64,000 nt of DNA from assembly GCA_963739625.1 (NCBI GenBank), contig CAVUAU010000017.1:62001-126000 (forward strand), read 5' to 3'. The notes under the pieces were generated by a model, which made no database searches, was not told the DNA's origin, and saw nothing but the letters and a program-made list of their open reading frames with translations. The position numbers and the translations under genes are program-made. This DNA is from Salinimicrobium sp963739625. Lineage in GTDB: Bacteria > Bacteroidota > Bacteroidia > Flavobacteriales > Flavobacteriaceae. Below are positions 1-9,028 of this stretch, piece after piece; the first letter of the stretch is position 1, and each line of letters opens with the position of its first letter.

Positions 1-143
1 TGCTTCGGCTTTCTTTGTTCGATATCAAGGTTTTCTAATTCCCGGAGACGCAGCATAGGTGCTAATTTTTGATGCGCCTGCTCCCCGGGAAGTGTAATTT
101 TTCTTAATTTCGGACTTCTCTTTAAAAACTCCTGAAAATCCAT
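1..143 (-). CDS. NUDIX hydrolase, CoA pyrophosphatase-like (5' fragment)
   Basis: A minus-strand frame starts at ATG 143 and runs off the left edge of the window. The 47 visible codons begin MDFQEFLKRSPKLRKI and continue with LPGEQAHQKLAPMLR. This resembles the N-terminus of flavobacterial NUDIX hydrolases of the CoA-pyrophosphatase type, which would cleave CoA to 3',5'-ADP and phosphopantetheine. The NUDIX box itself is outside the window, so the call rests on the N-terminal segment only. Its start codon overlaps the start of the divergent cyclophilin gene (shared CATG at 141-144). Confidence 0.6.
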   Translation of the reverse strand, partial: MDFQEFLKRSPKLRKITLPGEQAHQKLAPMLRLRELENLDIEQRKPK

Positions 144-864
144 GTTACGTCACTTGTTTGTCCTATCCTGCGTTTTTATCCTTTTCACAAGTTGTGAAGA
201 TAGGCAATCTTCCTCAAAAAATACTGCTGTTTCCCCTGCTGAAACAGCCGGAAAGAAGGAAGATACCGTAGTCAAAGAACCGGCCGAAGAGGAAAAACCT
301 GCCCGGCCTGATGGTCCTCTTATCGTTCAGGAAGAATTCATTCCCTTCATGATGAAATACGGGAAAAAACACAAGGAGAACAAGGTTCGCATTAAGACCA
401 GGTTTGGAAATATCGATGTGGAGCTTTTTCGAGATACTCCGCTTCACAGGGCCAATTTTCTTTTCTTGGTGAACCATGACTACTTTGACAAAACCTTCTT
501 TCACCGCGTTTCTGAAGATTTCGTAATACAGGGAGGAAATTCAGATCTTCCCGAAACCAATAAAAAAAGGCACTACATTGGAGACTATCTTATTCCCAGT
601 GAATTTGATGCGGGCCATAAACACGTGAGAGGTGCCCTGGGAGCGGCAAAGTATGCCGAGCAAAATGTTAGTAAAGCCTCTTCCCCGTATGAGTTCTATA
701 TTGTACAAAGCCTCCGTGGGGCTCACCATATTGACAATGAACATACTGTCTTTGGAAGGGTGATTGACGGCATGGACGTGGTAGATTCTATTTCAAAAGT
801 GCCGGTTGACGGCAGTGAATGGCCGCTGCAGAATATCTACATCGACATGGAGATCATTGAATAG
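142..864 (+). CDS. Cyclophilin-type peptidyl-prolyl isomerase, lipoprotein
   Basis: A 240-aa protein with a lipoprotein signal (FILFTSC, lipidated Cys18), a charged linker to about residue 65 rich in Glu/Lys/Pro, and a cyclophilin domain from about residue 80 to the end. The domain has the typical opening FGNIDVELF, the FFHRV segment containing the catalytic Arg, and VIQGG; the C-terminal TVFGRVIDGMDVVDSI is also characteristic. It should catalyse cis-trans prolyl isomerisation at the periplasmic face of a membrane. The start is fixed by the signal peptide. The gene is divergent from the NUDIX gene and convergent with the RDD gene, whose last base is at 865, so there is no spacer. Confidence 0.9.
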   Translation: MLRHLFVLSCVFILFTSCEDRQSSSKNTAVSPAETAGKKEDTVVKEPAEEEKPARPDGPLIVQEEFIPFMMKYGKKHKENKVRIKTRFGNIDVELFRDTPLHRANFLFLVNHDYFDKTFFHRVSEDFVIQGGNSDLPETNKKRHYIGDYLIPSEFDAGHKHVRGALGAAKYAEQNVSKASSPYEFYIVQSLRGAHHIDNEHTVFGRVIDGMDVVDSISKVPVDGSEWPLQNIYIDMEIIE

Positions 865-1578
865 TTATTGCTGTGTAAAATAGGAATAATCCCTAAGCAC
901 ATTTTTTATAAAATCAACACCTTTTTCCTGCGGTTTCACTTCCAGCAGCTTTGAAACCTTTTCTGAAAGATAATGGATCACCCTGTAATTTCCACTTTTT
1001 AGAGCCTCATAATAGATATTTCTAATCTCCTGCACATCGGCATCAGAGAGTACGGTAACCTGCGAATAAACCGGTTGATAATCCTGCGGAAGATTTTCTA
1101 AAAGTGAATTTTCGAGGGAGGTCCTGACTTTTTCTGATATCACAGTGGTACCTGCCGCAAGATCACCCAGGCGCTGCCCTTTCCCGTTGAGCAGAATAGT
1201 CACCACTGCAACGCTCCCACTGCTAACAGTGATATCAATAACACGCAGCAGCCAGCGTACCAGATAATTCGAAAAAGCCGGTTTTGAACCGTCCATTTTC
1301 ACCACCCTTAGATCGAGCGCGGCTTTCCCGGGGGTTCGCCCGTTCCAGAACAACTCCCAAAGCAGAAAATACAGGAGAAGGGGAAGTCCTATCACGAGAA
1401 TATACATCCATTCTGCCCCTCCCGAAAGTTCCAGGCTTCCTACTAAGAAAGCAGCTGCGATCACATAAGACAACATGATTAAGCCGTCAATGAGGTAAGC
1501 CAGGATGCGTTCGCCAATTCCTGCAGCATTTTGCGTTATGCTGATATTTTGCGCGGTTTCAATTTGAAAATTATCCAT
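865..1578 (-). CDS. RDD family membrane protein
   Basis: A 237-aa protein. Residues about 20-150 form the RDD domain: GERILAYLIDGLIM carries the first conserved Arg and Asp, NGRTPGKAALDLRVV follows, and there are three to four membrane segments. The C-terminal 80 residues are soluble and charged. RDD proteins are integral membrane proteins of generally unknown transport or accessory function. It is read away from the SpoIIM-like gene with only 35 bp between the start codons. The pairing of RDD with SpoIIM/DUF4129/MoxR/DUF58 genes is common in Bacteroidota, so a shared role with that cluster is likely, though not shown here. Confidence 0.87.
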   Translation of the reverse strand: MDNFQIETAQNISITQNAAGIGERILAYLIDGLIMLSYVIAAAFLVGSLELSGGAEWMYILVIGLPLLLYFLLWELFWNGRTPGKAALDLRVVKMDGSKPAFSNYLVRWLLRVIDITVSSGSVAVVTILLNGKGQRLGDLAAGTTVISEKVRTSLENSLLENLPQDYQPVYSQVTVLSDADVQEIRNIYYEALKSGNYRVIHYLSEKVSKLLEVKPQEKGVDFIKNVLRDYSYFTQQ

Positions 1579-1613
1579 TTAATACGTTTCTTTGAGAACA
1601 AACCACCACAGGA

Positions 1614-2588
1614 ATGCGCGAGGCTGCTTTCGTTAAACAAAATAAAGCTAATTGGTCAAGATTTGAAAGTGCCTTACAAAATAACACGCTCATCTCACCC
1701 GATGAACTTTCTAGCCTTTACCTGGAAATTACAGATCACCTTAGCTACGCCCAAACCTTTTACCCCAATAGCAATACATTGAGATATCTCAACAATCTTG
1801 CATCCCGGGCTCATCAAAAGATCTACAAGACCAAAAGAGAATCTCCAAATCGTTTCCTGAGTTTCTTTACTTCAGAATTTCCGCGGGAATTTTATCATTA
1901 TCAAAAGCAGCTGCTACTGGCCTTCCTTGTTTTCGCCCTATTTACGGCAGTTGGCAGTTTTTCCGCAGCGACAGATGGGAGCTTTGTGAGATCAATTATG
2001 GGCGATGCTTACGTAAATATGACCCTGGAGAACATTAGCAATGATGATCCTATGGCTGTTTATAAAAAAGCAGAAGAGATAGACATGTTTCTTGGCATCA
2101 CCATAAATAACGTGAGGGTGGCATTGCTCACCTTCGTCTTTGGTGTGCTACTGGGAATTGGAACCCTGTACTTCCTCATGCAAAATGCCATTATGTTGGG
2201 TTCTTTCCAGTACTTTTTTTACGAGCATGACCTGTTCTGGGATTCTGTTAGAACCATCTGGATCCATGGAACCATAGAGATCTCTGTGATCATTGTAGCG
2301 GCCTCTGCAGGTTTGGTTGTGGGCAAAAGTATTTTATTTCCAGGTACCTATACCCGGCTTGCATCTTTTGTGGCCGGTGTAAAAGCGGGATTGAAAATCG
2401 TGTTGAGTACCATTCCCTTTTTTATTATTGCAGGTTTTCTTGAAGGTTTTGTAACGCGGCATACAGAAATGCCCGATTGGTTGGCAATAATTATTATCCT
2501 TACTTCTCTTTCATTCATTCTTTTCTACTATGTTTTTTATCCACTTTATCTAAATAAGAAAATTTCTAATGTCCCCAACCAACTTTAA
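1614..2588 (+). CDS. SpoIIM-like (stage II sporulation protein M/DUF95) membrane protein
   Basis: A 324-aa protein with a soluble N-terminal part of about 100 residues and then six or so membrane helices. Central segments (a block at about 175-200 ending LLGIGTLYF, and the WIHGTIEISVIIVAASAG block) are typical of SpoIIM/DUF95 proteins. The organism class does not sporulate; in Bacteroidota this family sits in envelope clusters of unknown function with MoxR and DUF58 genes, as here. It is the first gene of a tightly packed plus-strand operon; its stop overlaps the next start by 20 bp. Confidence 0.88.
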   Translation: MREAAFVKQNKANWSRFESALQNNTLISPDELSSLYLEITDHLSYAQTFYPNSNTLRYLNNLASRAHQKIYKTKRESPNRFLSFFTSEFPREFYHYQKQLLLAFLVFALFTAVGSFSAATDGSFVRSIMGDAYVNMTLENISNDDPMAVYKKAEEIDMFLGITINNVRVALLTFVFGVLLGIGTLYFLMQNAIMLGSFQYFFYEHDLFWDSVRTIWIHGTIEISVIIVAASAGLVVGKSILFPGTYTRLASFVAGVKAGLKIVLSTIPFFIIAGFLEGFVTRHTEMPDWLAIIIILTSLSFILFYYVFYPLYLNKKISNVPNQL

Positions 2589-3447
2589 ATTTCAGAAACA
2601 GCGGGAGCTGGGAGATATCATAAGTGATACCTTCAAATTCATAAGGGAGAATTTCAAGCCACTTGGTAAGTTCATCTTCAACATAACGGGACCTGTATTT
2701 CTCATCCTGCTGTTAGCGATAGGCTTCTACTCTTACGTAGGCATAGATAGTTTCGGCACCAACATATTTAGCATTGCCAGCGACCTTGATCCCACCGTTT
2801 ACCTGGTGTCACTGTTCATCATGCTCACTGCGCTCCTGGTTTTTTATGTGCTGTTGTATGCCACAGTGCTTCACTACATCAGGTCTTATGTTGAACATGA
2901 TGGAGCCGTTGTAGACATAGAAGTTTATCAGGGTGTAAAAAGGGATTTTGGAGGAATGTTAGGATTGTTAATCTTGAGTACTGTAATAAGCCTGACGGGA
3001 ACCCTACTCTGTATTCTCCCCGGAATTTTCCTGTGGGTGCCGCTTTCCCTTGCTCCTGCCCTGCTGGTCTTTAGAAGAAATTCTGTGATTGATGCGATCT
3101 CAGACAGCTTTGAGCTGGTAAAAAATAACTGGTGGATCACCTTTTTTACACTTTTTGTAATGACACTGTTGGTGTACATCATTAGTTTGGTATTTCAGTT
3201 TCCATTGATGATCTACTATTTCCTCAAGGCTTTCGTAGCAGCCAAAGAAGCCAGTGCAGTAGATCCTTCCTCTTTGTTCGACTGGGTCTACGTTGTGGCA
3301 AATGTGATCTCTTCTCTCGTGCAGTACTTGCTATACACCATTGTAGTGATCTCATCGGCCTTCATCTACTACAACCTGGACGAAAAAAAGAATTTTACCG
3401 GTTCTATGAGAACTATTTCTAATTTGGGCACTTTAGACAAAGAATAA
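2569..3447 (+). CDS. Multi-pass membrane protein of the MoxR/DUF58 cluster
   Basis: A 292-aa protein with about six hydrophobic segments, including one built around LGLLILSTVISLTGTLLCIL and a glycerophosphodiester-phosphodiesterase membrane-domain-like block WWITFFTLFVMTLLVYIISL. The N-terminus (FKFQKQRELGDIISDTFKFI) is amphipathic and typical of the uncharacterised membrane proteins found beside SpoIIM and DUF4129 genes. No catalytic motif is visible. It overlaps the SpoIIM-like gene by 20 bp and the next gene by 1 bp (TAATG), so it is surely co-translated with them. I do not recognise a specific function. Confidence 0.8.
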   Translation: MSPTNFKFQKQRELGDIISDTFKFIRENFKPLGKFIFNITGPVFLILLLAIGFYSYVGIDSFGTNIFSIASDLDPTVYLVSLFIMLTALLVFYVLLYATVLHYIRSYVEHDGAVVDIEVYQGVKRDFGGMLGLLILSTVISLTGTLLCILPGIFLWVPLSLAPALLVFRRNSVIDAISDSFELVKNNWWITFFTLFVMTLLVYIISLVFQFPLMIYYFLKAFVAAKEASAVDPSSLFDWVYVVANVISSLVQYLLYTIVVISSAFIYYNLDEKKNFTGSMRTISNLGTLDKE

Positions 3448-4211
3448 TGAAGATCTTCTTTTTTCTTGTCGTCTTTTGTTGCTGTTGTGCTGAAGTATCG
3501 GCTGCGCCGGAATTTATTCCGCAGCAGGAACAGGGGCAGCAGCAAACCTCGGCAGCTCCTGTTCCGCTGAAGTTTGACAAGGAAAAGATCGCCTCTTATA
3601 AAGAACGCCCCGAATTTGATTACACCGAAAAAATAAAGAAGGAGAATTGGTGGACCAGGTTTAAGCAATGGGTGGCGTTGCAGTGGAGCCGCATCATAAA
3701 ATGGCTTTTTGGAGATTTTAAGGCTTCTCCCATACTCGCTTTTTTCCTGAAAATGCTACCTTATCTGTTACTGGCACTACTACTGGGGCTGGTGATATAC
3801 TTTTTCTCAAAACTCGATCCCGGCTCTTATTTCTCCAATTCGGGAGAAAAACCCGGTGTCATTCTGGACGAGGACGAAAAGATCATCAGGAAAAGAGACA
3901 TCAAATTACTTATTGAAAATGCCATTTCTAAGGGGAATTACCGGCTGGCCGTGCGCTACCATTTTCTATACATGCTACAACAGCTAACGCAGCGTGACTT
4001 GATAGAGTATGACAGCTCCAAGACCGATGAAGATTACCTCCAGGAACTGCTGCAGCCCGAATTAAAGGCACAGTTTCAAAAACTGAATCGCATCTACGAT
4101 TTTGTCTGGTATGGCCGGTTTGAAACAGGTCCCGAAAATTTTGAAAAGATCAGGAAAGACTTTCAAAAAATGCAATTTCTAATTAGTCCTTCGCATGAGC
4201 AAAAGCTATAA
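3447..4211 (+). CDS. DUF4129 domain-containing membrane protein
   Basis: A 254-aa protein with an N-terminal signal peptide (ending near AEVSA), one central membrane helix (about residues 105-130, LPYLLLALLLGLVIYFF) and a cytoplasmic C-terminal DUF4129 domain. The domain carries the usual conserved block with LAVRYHFLYMLQQL and, near the end, DFVWYGRFETGPENFEKI. The start overlaps the upstream stop (TAATG) and the stop overlaps the following gene by 17 bp. DUF4129 proteins typically pair with transglutaminase-like or MoxR/DUF58 genes; the biochemical role is unknown. Confidence 0.85.
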   Translation: MKIFFFLVVFCCCCAEVSAAPEFIPQQEQGQQQTSAAPVPLKFDKEKIASYKERPEFDYTEKIKKENWWTRFKQWVALQWSRIIKWLFGDFKASPILAFFLKMLPYLLLALLLGLVIYFFSKLDPGSYFSNSGEKPGVILDEDEKIIRKRDIKLLIENAISKGNYRLAVRYHFLYMLQQLTQRDLIEYDSSKTDEDYLQELLQPELKAQFQKLNRIYDFVWYGRFETGPENFEKIRKDFQKMQFLISPSHEQKL

Positions 4212-5408
4212 GATCATGACCGCCCTGCTGGTGCTCTTGCTGGTGCTGCTCACCTGGTTGGAGGCCAATGAACCGGAGGATCTCAACTGGGCGCCCAGTT
4301 ATTCGGCTTATGATAAAATTCCACTTGGCGGGCTGGTGCTGTATGAATCCCTGAAACAACAGTCTTTCCCTGTTAGAAATGTAAATGTGCCTCCTTATGA
4401 ATTCCTTCAGGATTCCACACGTCAGGGAACTTATTTTTTCCTGAATGATCAGCTCGGCTTTGATGAAGCCGAGTTAAACCGACTGTTCTCCTGGATTGAA
4501 AGAGGAAATACTGCTGTGCTCATCGCAGAAAACTTCAGCAAAAATCTTTTAGACAGCCTTAAGCTTGAGACAAAGATCTCCATGCCCAAAAAGGGTTTTT
4601 CTTCAAAGCCTTGTTCAACCTATCCCAGGAAAATCTTAAGCGCGACAAGGCTTTCCTCTATGACCGGCAGACTTACGAAAACTATTTTTCAAAGTACGAC
4701 ACTCTTCGGCAGCAGGTACTGGGAGTGTCACAGCTGTACGACGACAGTCTTGAGATCACTCAGCCCAACATCAACTTTCTGCGGGACAGCATTGGGAAGG
4801 GAGCTATTTATCTCAACAGTTTTCCTAAAGCCTTCAGCAATTATTTTATGCTTGCCGAAAAAGAGAATCCCGAATACGCCGCCCGGGCATTGGCTTATAT
4901 CCCTTCCGGAAAAACCCTTTTTTGGGACCAGTACCACAAAACCGGAAAAACTTATATCACTTCTCCCCTGTTCGTCCTGCTGAATAATCGCAGGCTGAAG
5001 TGGGCGTATTATATCCTTATCCTGGGAAGCGTGCTGTTCATCTTCTTTGAAGGAAAACGCAAACAAAGGAGCATAAAGGTGGTAAAACCGCTCAAGAACC
5101 AAAGTCTTCACTTTACGCGCACTGTAGCGGGACTATACCTGGAGCGAAAAGACTACAAGGCCATTACAACAAAAAAGATTGCCCTGTTTTTGGATTACAT
5201 TAGGTCAAAGTTCAGGCTCTCCACACAAAAAGCCGATGAACAATTTTTTTCGCAACTTGCCGGGATGAGTGAAAATCCTCCCGAAAAAGTGAAAGATTTG
5301 TGGCAGTATATGTCACGGCTGGAGCGACAACAGGCTGTAACCAAGAATGAATTGCTGGTATTAAACCAAAAGATCACCTCCTTTAAAATTAAAAAAAATG
5401 GAAACTGA
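4195..5408 (+). pseudogene. DUF4350 domain-containing protein, single-base frameshift
   Basis: The first frame (from ATG 4195) encodes an N-terminal membrane helix and a periplasmic DUF4350 region (YSAYDKIPLGGLVLYESL). After MPKKGF at about 4593 it degenerates, while the next frame continues the same protein (FFKALFNLSQENL) to a second membrane helix (YYILILGSVLFIFFEG) and a soluble tail ending at 5408. The reading is restored if the T5 run at 4596-4600 is T6, giving an intact protein of about 404 residues. The junction reads G-GGT-TTT, a canonical -1 slippery heptamer, so in vivo slippage would give the same product. Overlap with the upstream gene (17 bp) and moxR (11 bp) is preserved, which argues for a functional gene and a sequence error. 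Confidence 0.8.
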
Positions 5409-6396
5409 AGAAACCGGAAACGAAGAAATAAAATTTGAGAACCGCATCCCGCTTGAAGATCTAAAGCAGGCTGTTGACAGCCTTAAATCTCAGCTTTCAA
5501 AGGTGATCATTGGGCAGGAAGATTTTATTGAACTGCTTATTGTTGGGCTGCTTGCAGACGGCCATGTGCTCATAGAAGGTGTTCCCGGCCTGGCCAAGAC
5601 CATTACCGCTAAACTCTTCGCTAAAACTTTGGACACGCACTTCAGCCGTATCCAGTTCACGCCAGATCTTATGCCAAGCGATGTGCTGGGAACTTCGGTG
5701 CTAAATGCGGCTACCTCAGATTTCGAATTTAAACCCGGACCCATCTTCTCAAACATCGTTTTGATCGATGAGATCAATCGTGCTCCTGCGAAAACCCAGG
5801 CTGCTCTTTTTGAAGTAATGGAAGAACGACAGATCACTATTGACGGGAAAGAGCACAAGATGCCGCCGCCTTTCATGGTGATCGCCACCCAAAATCCTAT
5901 TGAGCAGGAAGGTACTTACGCCTTGCCTGAAGCGCAGCTGGATCGTTTTTTGTTTAAGATCAAGGTGCAGTACCCGCAGTTGGAGGAAGAAATTGAGATC
6001 CTGCAATCGCATCACGAGAGAAAAGGTGTTGCTCCGCAAACGAGCATTGAGGCAATTCTAACCCCCGAAAAACTACAACAGCTTAGGCAGCAAATCCAGC
6101 AGATAAGAATTGAGCCAAAACTTCTAAAGTATATTGCAGAGATCGTTACAAAAACGAGGAATCATCCGCATTTGTTCCTGGGTGGTTCTCCACGGGCCTC
6201 CATTGCGATCATGAATGCAGCTAAAGCGGTAGCAGCCATTAATGGGCGGGATTTCGTGATCCCCGAAGATATCCTGAGGGTACTCTCCCCCGTCCTGGGC
6301 CACCGCATCATCCTTTCTCCCGAACGGGAGATGGAAGGTTCAACTCCCGAAAATGTTATTGACATGATCGCACATTCGGTCGAAATTCCAAGGTAA
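5398..6396 (+). CDS. MoxR family AAA+ ATPase
   Basis: A 332-aa AAA+ ATPase. Walker A is GVPGLAKT at residues 61-68, Walker B is VLIDEINRAP at about 120-129, sensor 1 is in MVIATQNPIEQEG, and the C-terminal lid has GGSPRASIAIMNAAK with the sensor-2 Arg. MoxR proteins act as chaperone-like ATPases that assemble or activate partners containing VWA or DUF58 domains. The start lies inside the end of the DUF4350 gene and a DUF58 gene follows 1 bp after the stop, the classic MoxR-DUF58 pairing. Confidence 0.95.
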   Translation: METEETGNEEIKFENRIPLEDLKQAVDSLKSQLSKVIIGQEDFIELLIVGLLADGHVLIEGVPGLAKTITAKLFAKTLDTHFSRIQFTPDLMPSDVLGTSVLNAATSDFEFKPGPIFSNIVLIDEINRAPAKTQAALFEVMEERQITIDGKEHKMPPPFMVIATQNPIEQEGTYALPEAQLDRFLFKIKVQYPQLEEEIEILQSHHERKGVAPQTSIEAILTPEKLQQLRQQIQQIRIEPKLLKYIAEIVTKTRNHPHLFLGGSPRASIAIMNAAKAVAAINGRDFVIPEDILRVLSPVLGHRIILSPEREMEGSTPENVIDMIAHSVEIPR

Positions 6397-6397
6397 A

Positions 6398-7730
6398 TTG
6401 TTGCATTTTCTAAGATCGCTATACCTGCACCAAAGGTTCTTTACCGCCATTTTTAGCCTGGCGGCAGGCTTTCTTTTATCCTACTGGGTAATCTGGCTGT
6501 ACCCGCTGCTATGGGTCGTAACGATCCTCCTGCTGTTGCTGCTCCTGCTGGATGTATTTTTCCTCTACCGATCTAAACCAATTACCGCGGAACGCCTGCT
6601 ACCTGAGAAATTTTCCAACAGTGATGAGAATTCCGTGGTGATCAACATAAAAAGCAATTACAGCTTCAGGACGGATGTGGAAGTTATAGATGAGGTACCC
6701 ATACAGTTTCAAAAAAGGAATTTTTTAAAGCACTTAATAATTCCCGCTGGAGAGCAAGCGAAGTTTGAATATATGCTAAAGCCGGTGGAGCGGGGAGAAT
6801 ATTTCTTCGGAAACCTGAATATTTTCAGTTCTTCTCCGCTGAAGCTTGCCAAAAAACGAGATAAATTCGACCGTTCGCAGATGGTGAAGGTGTATCCTTC
6901 TTTTATCCAGATGAGAAAATACGATTTCATGGCCATTGATCGAAAGATCGCCCAACCGGGCTTGAAAAAGATCAGAAAGATTGGTCATACCATGGAATTT
7001 GAGCAGATTCGGGATTATGTTCCCGGGGATGATGTGCGCAGCATCAACTGGAAAGCTACTGCCAAACAGGGCGGCCTAATGGTAAATCAATACCAGGATG
7101 AACGCTCTCAACCGGTGTTTTCGGTAATTGATACCGGTCGCACTATGAAAATGCCTTTTAACAACCTTAAGCTACTGGACTACGCCGTTAACAGCGCTCT
7201 TGCTTTTTCAAATATTGCATTAAAGAAAAAAGACAAAGCCGGCTTGATTACTTTTTCAAACAAAATTGAAAAATGGATTGCGGCCAGTTCGAAAAAGACA
7301 CATTTAAATTTATTGCTGGAAACGCTGTATAATGTTAATTCGAGGTTTCTCGATTCAGACTATGGTTTGCTGTACACGCATCTCAAAAAAAGGATTCCGC
7401 AGCGCAGTCTGCTGCTACTGTATACAAATTTTGAACACATAAGTGCTTTACACCGGCAGCTGCCATACCTGCAGGCCATTGCCCGCCAACACCTGCTGGT
7501 AGTGATCTTTTTTGAAAATACCGAGCTTGAAAGCCTCATGGGCGACTAAAGCCGAAAATCTACCGCAGATCGTTGACCAGACAATTGCCGAACAATTCAG
7601 CTATGACAAAAAACTCATGGCGCGTGAGTTACAGAAGCACGGAATTCAAACTATACTCACCAAACCCGAAGATCTTAGTGTGAACACCATCAACAAATAC
7701 CTGGAGATCAAAAATAGGGGAATGCTCTAG
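6398..7730 (+). pseudogene. DUF58 domain-containing protein, single-base frameshift near the C-terminus
   Basis: The gene starts at TTG 6398, one base after the moxR stop. It has two N-terminal membrane helices and a DUF58 domain with the hallmark block around RDYVPGDDVRSINWKATAK (about residues 205-225). The first frame ends at 7549 after LESLMGD, but the family sequence continues in the next frame (ATKAENLPQIVDQTIAEQF) to NTINKYLEIKNRGML at 7730. One extra G in the GGG at 7540-7542 explains this; without it the protein is 443 residues, a normal length. DUF58 proteins are likely MoxR partners. The intact tail suggests an assembly error over a real knock-out. Confidence 0.82.
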
Positions 7731-9028
7731 CCGTTAAGGGCTTTCTTGTAAGTTTCAAGGGCACGTGCCCGTGCGAATTTATGGTCCACTATGGGTTCAA
7801 TATATCCCGCCCTAAAATTTTCGATCCATTTTTTTACATATTTTAGATCTGGATCAAATTTCTTTAGCTGGGTTTCTGGATTAAAGATCCTGAAGTAAGG
7901 CGCGGCATCACAGCCCGTCCCGGCGGCCCATTGCCAGTTCCCGTTGTTTGAAGCCAGTTCATAATCGAGCAGTTTTTCAGCAAAGTAGGCTTCACCCCAC
8001 CGCCAGTCTATCAACAGGTGTTTTGTAAGAAAGCCGGCGACAAGCATGCGAACCCTGTTGTGCATCCAGCCGGTCTGGTTTAGTTGTCTCATCCCCGCAT
8101 CAACCAGTGGAAAACCGGTTTCTCCCCTGCACCAGCGGGCAAACTCTTCTTCGTTGTTCCGCCATTGGAGGCGATCATATTTTCTTCGGAAGTTGTGATC
8201 TACCACCTCCGGAAAATGCCACAGGATCATCATAAAGAATTCCCGCCATATAAGCTCATTCAGCCACACCTCATTTTGCTGCCTGGCCTGTGTCACCAGC
8301 TGCCGCACGCTAAGGGTTCCAAATCTCAAGTGCACTCCTGCATAGGTCGTGCCCTTAACCGCCGGCAGATTCCGGGTGCCGTGATAATTTTCGATAAGGC
8401 TTTCAGAAAGATCTGCTTCAGGCACAAAAAATTCCGAAGGCTCAAAGCCTATGTCCTGCAGCGAAGGCAACTCTCTTTTTGGCATTTTCAGGAGTCGATC
8501 CAGCTGCTCTTCTGAAGCATAAACCGGAAGGTCCTCTTGCGCAAGTTGCTGTTTCCACTTATTGGAATAAGGCGTAAACACAGTATATGGCGTACCATCA
8601 CTTTTGATGATCTCATCCTTTTCAAAAATAACCTGATCTTTGAAGGTGTGAAAACTAATGTGCTTTTCGGCCAGGAGTGCTCCAATTTTGCTGTCCCTTT
8701 CCGTGGCATAAGGTTCGTAGTCGCGGTTGGTAAAAACATCCTGCACCCGGTATTCTGAAAGCAGTTCTAAAAATGCCTTTTTTGGAACTCCATATTTTAC
8801 GACAAGGGAAGAACCATGCCGCTGTAGCTGTCTGTTCAGCCTTTCAAGCTGTTGGTAGATGAAGTTAACACGCCGGTCTTTCCTATCCTCCAGTTTGTGA
8901 AGGATTTGACTGTCGAAAATGAAAAACACAAGCACAGGATTCTTTGACTGCAGCGCGTGGAAAAGTGCCGCATTATCAAATAACCGAAGGTCCCGTCTTA
9001 ACCAACATACGCTTACATTTTCTTCCAT
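7727..9028 (-). CDS. phrB: Deoxyribodipyrimidine photolyase (class I)
   Basis: A 433-aa photolyase. It opens with VCWLRRDLRLFDNAAL (antenna-chromophore Rossmann domain) and has the FAD-binding C-terminal domain with LNELIWREFFMMIL, GFPLVDAGMRQL, GWMHNRVRMLVAGFL and the signature NNGNWQWAAGTGCDAAPY. It uses blue light to repair cyclobutane pyrimidine dimers. The length and motifs fit class I CPD photolyase better than DASH cryptochromes. It is the last gene of the carotenoid operon; its start lies 16 bp inside the end of the TspO-like gene, so it is co-transcribed with pigment genes under the CarH-like regulator. Confidence 0.95.
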   Translation of the reverse strand: MEENVSVCWLRRDLRLFDNAALFHALQSKNPVLVFFIFDSQILHKLEDRKDRRVNFIYQQLERLNRQLQRHGSSLVVKYGVPKKAFLELLSEYRVQDVFTNRDYEPYATERDSKIGALLAEKHISFHTFKDQVIFEKDEIIKSDGTPYTVFTPYSNKWKQQLAQEDLPVYASEEQLDRLLKMPKRELPSLQDIGFEPSEFFVPEADLSESLIENYHGTRNLPAVKGTTYAGVHLRFGTLSVRQLVTQARQQNEVWLNELIWREFFMMILWHFPEVVDHNFRRKYDRLQWRNNEEEFARWCRGETGFPLVDAGMRQLNQTGWMHNRVRMLVAGFLTKHLLIDWRWGEAYFAEKLLDYELASNNGNWQWAAGTGCDAAPYFRIFNPETQLKKFDPDLKYVKKWIENFRAGYIEPIVDHKFARARALETYKKALNG

